Source: Candidatus Saccharimonadota bacterium
GTDB taxonomy: Bacteria; Patescibacteria; Saccharimonadia; Saccharimonadales; Nanosyncoccaceae
Assembly: GCA_017429465.1 (NCBI GenBank)
Contig: JAFROU010000039.1
Location: forward strand, 1 to 10,324
Direction: 5' to 3'
DNA length: 10,324 bases
Position numbers and translations under genes: made by a program. The notes under the pieces were generated by a model. It saw only the letters and a list, made by a program, of their open reading frames with translations. It was not told the DNA's origin and made no database searches. The first letter of the stretch is position 1, and every line of letters begins with the position of its first letter. Positions 1 to 6,188 of this stretch are shown here, one piece after another.

Positions 1-811
1 CAGTATCTTCAAAGGTAAAGTCTTCTACCGTTTCAGTATCATTATTGTCGTAGTGAGCCGTCACCACCATGCCGGTTTTATCGAAGTGCTCACCTTCGTT
101 GTAAACCGTCTTAGTTGGTGGAGTGGTTACCTCGATCGACTCTAGCTCCCTTACCGTTATCGGTGTAGTTGTAGTCTTGCCACCGTAGCTAACCGTCACA
201 CTTGTAGTGCCGGCCGCTAGTGCAGCATCTTCAAAGGTATAATCTTCTACCGTTTCAGTATCATTATTGTCGTAGTGAGCCGTCACCACCATACCGGTTT
301 TATCGAAGTGTTCACCCACCAGGTAAACTGTCTTAGTTGGTGGAGTGGTTACTTCAATCGAGCTAAGTGCTCTTACGGTAATCGCCACTGTAGTGTCTTT
401 GCCCATATAACTTACGGTCACTGAAGTCGTACCAGAAACCAGCGCCGAGTCGTCAACGGTGTAATTATCAATTGTGGCTGAAGTTTCATCGTTATAATGT
501 GCCGTCACTACCATACCGGTTTTATCGAAGGATTCACCTTCTAGATAAACTGTCTTGGTTGGTTGGGTTGTTACTTCAATCGATTCTAGCGCAACCATGG
601 TGATTGGTACGGTCGTAGTTTTGTCGTTATAAGTTACCGTTACTTCTGTAGTATTAGCTGCGAGCGCAGCGGTATCAACCGTGTAATCTTCCACTGCTTC
701 AGACACATTATTGTCGTAATGTGCCGTCACCACTATGCCGGTCTTATCGAAGCTCTCGCCTTCGTAGTAAGTGGTCTTGGTTGGTAGAGTCGTCACTTCG
801 ATACTGGTTAA
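1..811 (-). repeat. Tandem 222-bp repeats encoding Big_3-type Ig-like domains
   Basis: Four units in the CotH-protein gene begin at 811, 589, 367 and 145; the last is cut by the window edge. The period is exactly 222 bp (74 residues), with the same anchor sequence at 795, 573, 351 and 129. Each unit reads L-x-SIEVTT-x-PTK, then GE-x-FDKTG, VVTAHY and finally (P/A)IT, typical of bacterial Ig-like group 3 domains that act as stalks between a functional head and the cell surface. The last two units are nearly identical in DNA: 21-70 and 243-292 match over 50 consecutive bases, suggesting recent duplication or gene conversion. More units may lie outside the window. Confidence 0.9.
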
Positions 812-3800
812 GACTGGAGCCGTAGCGGTAATAGCTAGACTATATTTATTCGCGTTAACCGTCTTATCGATTTGCACGCCGATAGTATTTTCAACGCGTA
901 AATCACCAGTGTAAGCCCGATTCGCTAGCGTTACTTCACCCGTTGATGAAGTCTCGCCACTCACCAGTCTAATACTTCTGGTAGTATCATTTGGCAACAC
1001 ACCAACTACCGTCACTGGCTCTGCCACATCCGTCGTATTTGGTAGAGTAATTGCGATACTATCTCCAGAAATGTTTTGGGTTTCCACATGGTCGGTACCA
1101 CTTAAGTCCGTGTAAGTGTATTGCACTTTTGCAAGATTTAAGTCACGATACTCGTTATCGTACCAAGCTAACCTCTTGTTGTAGGCGGCCAGTAACTTCG
1201 CTACGCCATCTTCGTAATTTGAACCAACATAAGTTGCACTACCTTGTGCGGAATATGGCCATCTGACTTCGTTCATCTTGCCACTAGAATAAATCAAATT
1301 AGTGTAGGCGGTGATCTCGCTCGGTAAAGTCGTTACTAGATAGTCGCGGTTTTCGAGGAAGACTTTATCAACTAGGTCAGAGAATTCTTGCTTTCGCATC
1401 AAACCATCGTACCAATCCTCAAAGTAAGTCTTTGCCCGCTGAGTAGCATTACCTAGGATGAAGTATTCTTGCAAATTAGACCAAGAATAGTGTCGGTTAA
1501 GGACGTAATCGTAATCCCAAATTGGTCCCATGTGGAACTTGCCATCTTTGTAATATAAGTAGGCACTGCCGCGCATAGCATCAACGTTAGCTGAAAGCTC
1601 TTGTATCCAGTAGAATTTAGCGAAGCTTTCCATATCAGCGTATTCTTCAAGGTCGGCTAGAGTTAAACTATCATCGGCAAAAATCGTTTCGAGATGTTCG
1701 ATTTGTTGTTTTACGTCTGCCTTTACGGCACTAATGGTAGCGGCATCAGCATCTTCTAGGTCTGGATTTTTAATGGTAATAAGTGCCCCATTAGCCGTCT
1801 CCACCTGAATATCTTCGCCAGAGTTATCTTTGTAGTTATCAAGCTCTAAGAGATAATCTTCGTCACCGATATTAACGCTGTTTGAGGCAACTTCAACTTT
1901 ATTTGTCACCCAGTAAGAACCAATGTAATTATTGTTCACATAGAGATCAGCCGGCGTGTGTTCAATTTGATATTCAAAGTTGAGATGTTCCGCCATCGTG
2001 AAGAATGTAAAGTTGCGTGCCAGGGAACCATCCATGTGGTTTGTGATGAGTAGCCACTTCTTAGATGGGGTCATACCAAACATCGATAGCTTGCTAGCAA
2101 ACTTCATCTGGTATGGTTTCTTTGGTTTGTTCCAAGAGCTGTTGCCACGGCCTTTGATTTCTTTCATACTCACGGTGTTTTTGGTTTTGCTGGTGTCGTA
2201 GGTTGTCATTGCGCCTGGATAAGCCACGCTGTGGTTAGAGCTACCGTTAATTAGGGCAAAAGCCGCTTCAGCGCTAATACTCTGAGTAGGATCTTCGGCA
2301 TTAGTGCCATCAACCGTTAAGTGAACTGATGCGAGAGTCGATTGCATCACGTTTACCACATACGAACTAGTTTCGGCATTATTTACGAGTGTCTTCAAAA
2401 TCACTTGGTCGTTTTCAAAGATATCGGTTGGGCCACTCTGTAGGTCGTTGGATAGTACGGTAGTATCTGGTAGAGATGCCTGTACGGTACTACCAGCAGT
2501 GTTATCTAGGATTAAATTCAAACTACTTCTATCAACAAAGTTTGGTAAGAATAAATAGTATTCGCCAGATGTTGAATCTAAGTACCAGTTGATTTGGTCG
2601 GCAGTTGATTGCAGATCGTCACCATCTACGGTAAGACTATTAATTACGCCGTAGGCGATGCCTTGACCTTCAAAAACTGGATACTCATAGCCAGCGCCTT
2701 CTCTAAGTTCCCAAACCTTCAAACTTTGGTCAGCTTCGGCCAGAGTATTTAGTTCGGCTAATAAATCTGCGCCAGAGAGCTCTTCGCTCGTAACACTCTT
2801 TACATTGGTGATAGTTGGATTGGTAGAAGCGTAATACGGTTCATCTGCTGAAGTGCTTAGATAATAAACATTTTCTAAGGTTGCGCTATTAAGGTTGTAG
2901 GAAATTCCATAACGGTCTGTACAACCCGCCACCACGTTGCCGCTACAGGTATAGGTATCCATACTGCCAGCGTAGTAAGTATTCTTAATTGTGCCACCAG
3001 TAGTCTCAACCACAGCCACGATGCCAGCTAGCGGTCTGGTGCGAGAGGTTGAACCATTATTCATACTCATTGAAGAATAGCAGTTGATAATCTCGCCACC
3101 ATCACTAAGCGCTCTTGCAATCGTTGCGGCATAGGCGCCATCCGTATTTTGGAAACTACCACCCACAATTGCCAAGTTTTTAACTGTGCCTTTAACATCG
3201 CCAAAGATTGCTCCGTTGCCACCGACGAGTTTTAGGTTCGTTAGCGCATGGCCGTCGCCATCATAGATGCCGCTAAACTTCACGGTAAATGGCATTGAAC
3301 CATATTCAATATTATTTAGGCTGAAGTTAATATCCGCAGTCTGTTTAAAGTACTTGCCAGTTAGTGTGGCTGGGGTTTGGTTGTTAGCATTGGCTAGGAT
3401 ATACAATCTTAAAAACGACCAATCAGCCTCATTATCAATCAAATATGGCGTGGCAGCTGAGCCGTTACCCTCCAGGTAATCTTCAATTGTGGTTTGGGTA
3501 CCTGTTAAGACTGGATGAGCATTGTCGCCACCCATCGTCCAAGTAAAGGTACTTGCCTTGGTAGGATTTAAGTATCGATCATTCAAGAGGAAGAGATTCA
3601 TGCGATAAATGATTTCTTCAGCGGAGTAAAAAGCGGTTGGAGCGGTATTTTTTTGTTCATTATTGAACTCAAACGTACCATCTCTGTTTTGGAAGTTGTA
3701 GTCGATATTATTAGCAACAGATTCAAGGGTAAAGCTGCTATAAATTTTTAGACTCGTAGTACTGCTTGCTGAATCTGGAGTACGGGCCAGACCAAAAGTC

Positions 3801-4552
3801 TTGATCGTGGCACCGCCTGTATAAATATCGGTGACATTAATGGTACCACCGTAGTAAACATTTTCCATCGCACCAGACGCATAACCAGCGATGCCGCCTG
3901 GGTAGAAAACGGAACCACTAGATGTGGCATCAATATCAATCGTAGAATAGACATTGTATAAATAACCGGTGCCATCGATGTTAGTCACAAGCGAACCTGC
4001 GCAGTCGGCACTTGTTACAACGGTAAAGGTTCCACCTTCAAAACCAAGGTTCCTAATTTCGCCATATAAGCGCCCGAATAGACCAGAAGCTTTTGAGCCA
4101 GTATAAGAAATCTCGATGTTACGAATAACGTGGCCATTTCCATCATATGAACCACGGAAGCCATTATCACCAGTCAAAGGAGTAATTGGCGTACCGTTTT
4201 CTGGAAAGTCGATGTCTGCCGTTTGTACAAAATAAAGGCCCTTCAAAGTGCCATCATTTTTGGTAGCATTACGGCGTAGCTCGATAAAGTCCACAAAATC
4301 TTGCCATGAGGTTACGGTGTAAGGATCTTCGGCTGTACCAGAGCCTTGACCGGTTTTCCAGGTAATTGTGTCTGCTGGACTCTGTATAGAAGCGTGTTGA
4401 ATCGAGGCCATATAATGATATAGGTCGTAACTCACGCCTGTTGCTCGCGGTGTTAGGGCAACAAAATAGTTTAATAATAGTATAGCTATCATTACTAGAG
4501 GCACCGCCCTCATAGTAAAGAAGCTGAGACTTCTTTGACGTCGTCGTCGCAT
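1..4552 (-). CDS. Giant secreted CotH-kinase / beta-helix / Ig-repeat surface protein, C-terminus outside window
   Basis: The frame is open with no stop from the ATG at 4552 to the window edge (1517 codons), so the C-terminus and any wall anchor are missing. Residues 1-40 are an export signal: RRRRQR, then a hydrophobic core at about 15-33. Residues 60-290 and 310-560 are two GLUG-type beta-helix modules, each opening with a G(S/N)GxAxxPY-like motif, then QTADI(D/N)F and YDG(N/D)GH (near 137 and 431). Residues about 788-1140 form a CotH-type kinase domain: KGRGNSSW at 800-807, NVD with Asp991, and IWDYDY with Asp1013 and Asp1015, matching the family's catalytic and metal-binding region. A beta-rich linker follows, then Big_3 Ig-like repeats from residue 1248. 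CotH proteins are secretory-pathway or spore-coat protein kinases; activity here is inferred. The start at 4552 is chosen because GGAG lies 8 bases upstream, while the in-frame ATG at 4582 overlaps the -10 box. Likely role: extracellular adhesin or surface-modifying enzyme. Confidence 0.85.
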   Translation of the reverse strand, partial: MRRRRQRSLSFFTMRAVPLVMIAILLLNYFVALTPRATGVSYDLYHYMASIQHASIQSPADTITWKTGQGSGTAEDPYTVTSWQDFVDFIELRRNATKNDGTLKGLYFVQTADIDFPENGTPITPLTGDNGFRGSYDGNGHVIRNIEISYTGSKASGLFGRLYGEIRNLGFEGGTFTVVTSADCAGSLVTNIDGTGYLYNVYSTIDIDATSSGSVFYPGGIAGYASGAMENVYYGGTINVTDIYTGGATIKTFGLARTPDSASSTTSLKIYSSFTLESVANNIDYNFQNRDGTFEFNNEQKNTAPTAFYSAEEIIYRMNLFLLNDRYLNPTKASTFTWTMGGDNAHPVLTGTQTTIEDYLEGNGSAATPYLIDNEADWSFLRLYILANANNQTPATLTGKYFKQTADINFSLNNIEYGSMPFTVKFSGIYDGDGHALTNLKLVGGNGAIFGDVKGTVKNLAIVGGSFQNTDGAYAATIARALSDGGEIINCYSSMSMNNGSTSRTRPLAGIVAVVETTGGTIKNTYYAGSMDTYTCSGNVVAGCTDRYGISYNLNSATLENVYYLSTSADEPYYASTNPTITNVKSVTSEELSGADLLAELNTLAEADQSLKVWELREGAGYEYPVFEGQGIAYGVINSLTVDGDDLQSTADQINWYLDSTSGEYYLFLPNFVDRSSLNLILDNTAGSTVQASLPDTTVLSNDLQSGPTDIFENDQVILKTLVNNAETSSYVVNVMQSTLASVHLTVDGTNAEDPTQSISAEAAFALINGSSNHSVAYPGAMTTYDTSKTKNTVSMKEIKGRGNSSWNKPKKPYQMKFASKLSMFGMTPSKKWLLITNHMDGSLARNFTFFTMAEHLNFEYQIEHTPADLYVNNNYIGSYWVTNKVEVASNSVNIGDEDYLLELDNYKDNSGEDIQVETANGALITIKNPDLEDADAATISAVKADVKQQIEHLETIFADDSLTLADLEEYADMESFAKFYWIQELSANVDAMRGSAYLYYKDGKFHMGPIWDYDYVLNRHYSWSNLQEYFILGNATQRAKTYFEDWYDGLMRKQEFSDLVDKVFLENRDYLVTTLPSEITAYTNLIYSSGKMNEVRWPYSAQGSATYVGSNYEDGVAKLLAAYNKRLAWYDNEYRDLNLAKVQYTYTDLSGTDHVETQNISGDSIAITLPNTTDVAEPVTVVGVLPNDTTRSIRLVSGETSSTGEVTLANRAYTGDLRVENTIGVQIDKTVNANKYSLAITATAPVLTSIEVTTLPTKTTYYEGESFDKTGIVVTAHYDNNVSEAVEDYTVDTAALAANTTEVTVTYNDKTTTVPITMVALESIEVTTQPTKTVYLEGESFDKTGMVVTAHYNDETSATIDNYTVDDSALVSGTTSVTVSYMGKDTTVAITVRALSSIEVTTPPTKTVYLVGEHFDKTGMVVTAHYDNNDTETVEDYTFEDAALAAGTTSVTVSYGGKTTTTPITVRELESIEVTTPPTKTVYNEGEHFDKTGMVVTAHYDNNDTETVEDFTFEDT

Positions 4553-4560
4553 AATTTTAA

Positions 4561-4564
4561 CTCC
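4561..4564 (-). promoter_or_regulatory. Ribosome binding site fixing the CotH-protein start
   Basis: On the minus strand GGAG lies 8 bases before the ATG at 4552. The competing in-frame ATG at 4582 has no such site and overlaps the -10 box, so it should lie upstream of the transcription start. Confidence 0.75.
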
Positions 4565-4580
4565 ACTCTTATATAGTTTC

Positions 4581-4609
4581 ATTGTACTCGAGCTTATTTT
4601 GAGCGTCAA
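4581..4609 (-). promoter_or_regulatory. Promoter of the CotH-protein gene
   Basis: On the minus strand TTGACG (4609-4604) and TACAAT (4586-4581) are separated by 17 bases, a near-consensus housekeeping promoter. Transcription should start near 4574, leaving a short leader of about 22 bases that holds the GGAG ribosome site. It is back to back with the promoter of the membrane-protein gene at 4695; the two -35 boxes are about 50 bases apart. This leader lacks the hairpin seen before the genes at 6189, 9603 and 10301. Confidence 0.8.
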
Positions 4610-4659
4610 CATTGAAATTATGGTTTTTTTCTGGCTTAAACCTTGCATTTTTGACGTAA

Positions 4660-4688
4660 TTGTTAGTATAAAAATTTTTATGTATAAT
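4660..4688 (+). promoter_or_regulatory. Promoter giving a leaderless mRNA
   Basis: TTGTTA (4660-4665), a 17-base spacer, and a perfect TATAAT (4683-4688). The A of the ATG at 4695 is the seventh base after the -10 box, the usual transcription start position. No Shine-Dalgarno sequence precedes the ATG. The transcript would therefore begin at, or within a base or two of, the start codon. A second TTGACG at 4651-4656 is too far from TATAAT (26 bases) to pair with it. Confidence 0.7.
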
Positions 4689-4694
4689 ATGCTT

Positions 4695-5333
4695 ATGAAG
4701 AAGTTATCTCGTAAAAAACGCCTCACTGCAGCCCTAGTCATTAATATCATTATCATTATTTGTGAACTTTATGCCCATTTTGTCCACTTTTCGATTAGCT
4801 CATACATTATGTACACAATGATCAGTAATGCGCTGCTTCTAATCGTCGCTATTATTGACAGTGTTTATCTTGTCCGAGCTCTAAAAGGCGCCAAAAATAC
4901 TAACCCAGTTTGGCTGCAGCGACTCCGTTTTATGACTACACTTTCGGTGGCGGTAACTTTTATCGTCACGCTCACGGTCCTCACTTGGACCACTAGTCTT
5001 GGCTTTTTCTTCCTAATGTTTGGCGGCGTTCAACTCTTTCTTCACACTATCTGCCCAATCCTCGCCACCTTCAGCTTTATTACACTTAGAAAATATCATT
5101 CCACCGCTAACCTAGAATCGCTCTATGCGATGTCTTTTACCTTGCTCTACGCAGCAGTCTTTATCCCACTTAACATCCTCAAACTTTTTGATGGCCCATA
5201 TCCATTTCTGATGGTTTATAATCAACCAATTTGGGCCACCATTGCTTGGCTCGCCGTTATCATTGGCGGCTGCTATGGTTTATCTCGAGTAATGCTATTT
5301 CTAAATCAAAGAATCAGAATTAAGAATAATTAA
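4695..5333 (+). CDS. Six-helix integral membrane protein, Pr6Pr-like
   Basis: The protein has 212 residues, a basic N-terminus (MKKLSRKKR) and about six hydrophobic helices covering most of its length. Three landmarks suggest the Pr6Pr (FAR-17a/AIG1-like) membrane family: a T-x-ISN motif in the second helix, a HTICPI motif near the middle (conserved His and Pro in a helix), and DGPYPFL in the last loop. This assignment is from motif memory and is moderate. The bacterial members have no settled function; eukaryotic AIG1/FAR-17a relatives hydrolyse lipid esters, which cannot be assumed here. The frame extends upstream to an ATG at 4599, but that extension would run through the promoter. The start at 4695 fits a leaderless mRNA. 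The ATG at 4689 is also in frame but lies before the expected +1. The stop overlaps the convergent gene's stop by 4 bases. Confidence 0.75.
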   Translation: MKKLSRKKRLTAALVINIIIIICELYAHFVHFSISSYIMYTMISNALLLIVAIIDSVYLVRALKGAKNTNPVWLQRLRFMTTLSVAVTFIVTLTVLTWTTSLGFFFLMFGGVQLFLHTICPILATFSFITLRKYHSTANLESLYAMSFTLLYAAVFIPLNILKLFDGPYPFLMVYNQPIWATIAWLAVIIGGCYGLSRVMLFLNQRIRIKNN

Positions 5334-6031
5334 TCTTCGGTTTTAGTTTCGCTGTTTTTGGTGCGAGCTTTCTTTCTTCTGGCAACGGTAATAACCACGG
5401 TTGCAGCGGCAATTAGAACTACACCAATCAGAATCCAAGCGCAAGCCGAAATGCCAACTAGATTTACGCAACAAAGGGGAAGACCAAGGAAACATCCACG
5501 CAGTGTAGCATCGGTTCCTTTTGCTGGAGCAGGATCGTCATCATCGACGAGAGCAGTCTGAACTGGTACATTTAGTACCTTGGCTTTTACCACTAATTTG
5601 GCACCATCATTATTTGTTTCACCACGCATCTCTTCAACAGTGATGCCGTTAATCATGACATCTTTAGGACTCCAGATATCAATTTCCGAACCATTCAGCG
5701 CCGAAATGGTGATACGTATGACATAATTCTTGTTTTCTTCAAATTTTGCATCGCTTCTTAAATCTTCGAAGTCAGCACATTCATCATCCTTGCAAAGCGA
5801 CCAGACGTAATCTTCAATATTAAATTCATCCGTGCGATTTTCCATCTTTTCTGGCGTCTCTTCTACTGATGCTAGTACCGCAAAATCGGAATCCGCGAAC
5901 GTCTTATCGGGTGCGTAATCGATCTGGAAGTTAAGCTTCTCAAACGTTTGACCTACTGCTACAGCCACAGGTGAAACCATTAGACCAAGTGCAAGTAAAA
6001 TGGTGCCCACAGCTAATTTTATTTTTTTCAT
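5330..6031 (-). CDS. Exported single-pass membrane protein with juxtamembrane cysteine cluster
   Basis: This 233-residue protein is not a family I can name. Residues 1-25 are a clear signal peptide (MKKIKLAVG start, hydrophobic core, likely cleavage after PVAVA). Residues 26-160 are probably extracellular. The stretch with FEENKNYVIRITIS followed by MINGITVEE (about 97-134) resembles the final strands of Ig-like domains in Gram-positive surface proteins. An acidic, Pro/Ala-rich linker (DDDDPAPAK, 163-171) leads to a cysteine cluster at 180, 187, 188 and 197, then a membrane helix (about 196-216) and a basic tail (ARRKKARTK). Cys80 and Cys85 form a second CxxxxC pair. Topology is therefore type I, N-terminus outside. 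AAAGGAG lies 6 bases before the ATG. It is divergent from the gene at 6189, so the two may be co-regulated. No sortase motif is seen. Confidence 0.8.
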   Translation of the reverse strand: MKKIKLAVGTILLALGLMVSPVAVAVGQTFEKLNFQIDYAPDKTFADSDFAVLASVEETPEKMENRTDEFNIEDYVWSLCKDDECADFEDLRSDAKFEENKNYVIRITISALNGSEIDIWSPKDVMINGITVEEMRGETNNDGAKLVVKAKVLNVPVQTALVDDDDPAPAKGTDATLRGCFLGLPLCCVNLVGISACAWILIGVVLIAAATVVITVARRKKARTKNSETKTED

Positions 6032-6037
6032 TAATAA

Positions 6038-6044
6038 CTCCTTT
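6038..6044 (-). promoter_or_regulatory. Strong ribosome binding site of the cysteine-cluster membrane protein
   Basis: On the minus strand AAAGGAG lies 6 bases before the ATG at 6031, near-ideal complementarity to the 16S rRNA tail. It supports the start at 6031. Confidence 0.8.
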
Positions 6045-6053
6045 ATGCAAATA

Positions 6054-6082
6054 ATTATATATCATATATGTGAGAAAAATAA
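6054..6082 (-). promoter_or_regulatory. Possible promoter of the cysteine-cluster membrane protein
   Basis: On the minus strand TATAAT (6059-6054) stands 22 bases before the ATG at 6031. The best -35 at 17-base spacing is only TTATTT (6082-6077), so it is weak there. An overlapping TATGAT a few bases upstream is an alternative. It is divergent from the strong promoter at 6094-6122. Confidence 0.4.
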
Positions 6083-6093
6083 AACAAAAACTC

Positions 6094-6122
6094 TTGACTT
6101 TTTTATCTTGCTTATGTATAAT
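6094..6122 (+). promoter_or_regulatory. Promoter of the FISUMP surface-protein gene
   Basis: TTGACT (6094-6099), a 17-base spacer and TATAAT (6117-6122). The sequence just upstream, AAAAACTC, matches the AAAAACTA preceding the -35 boxes of the promoters at 9502 and 10205, making these three a related set. Transcription should start near 6129, the first base of the leader hairpin, about 60 bases before the ATG. Confidence 0.85.
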
Positions 6123-6128
6123 AATTCC

Positions 6129-6150
6129 TGTATAAGGTCTAAAATATACA
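6129..6150 (+). promoter_or_regulatory. 5'-terminal leader hairpin with GGTC loop (copy 1)
   Basis: Stem arms TGTATA (6129-6134) and TATACA (6145-6150) are perfectly complementary, with loop AGGTCTAAAA. The hairpin begins 7 bases after the -10 box ends, at the expected +1. Its arms differ from the copies at 9536 and 10239 yet remain paired, and the (A)GGTC at the start of the loop is kept, as expected for a conserved RNA structure. Confidence 0.6.
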
Positions 6151-6178
6151 TTAAACACAACGCAAAAACTAAAACAAA

Positions 6179-6183
6179 AAGGA
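6179..6183 (+). promoter_or_regulatory. Ribosome binding site fixing the FISUMP-protein start
   Basis: AAGGA ends 5 bases before the ATG at 6189. The frame is open further upstream to an ATG at 6000, but that extension crosses the promoter and the divergent gene. Confidence 0.7.
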
Positions 6184-6188
6184 TCAAA

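Noticed and set aside
1..811. Regular repeats as a possible CRISPR array
   Set aside because: The 222-bp period is in frame, has no unique spacers and encodes Ig-like domains.
4580..4582. Upstream in-frame ATG for the CotH protein
   Set aside because: It overlaps the TACAAT -10 box and has no ribosome site, so it should not be in the mRNA.
4599..4694. Upstream extension of the six-helix membrane protein
   Set aside because: It spans the -35 and -10 boxes of the gene's own promoter, and the basic MKKLSRKKR start at 4695 is a better N-terminus.
6000..6188. Upstream extension of the FISUMP-protein frame
   Set aside because: It would start inside the divergent gene and translate through the promoter and leader hairpin; the residues are low-complexity Lys/Asn/Ile, and AAGGA supports the ATG at 6189.
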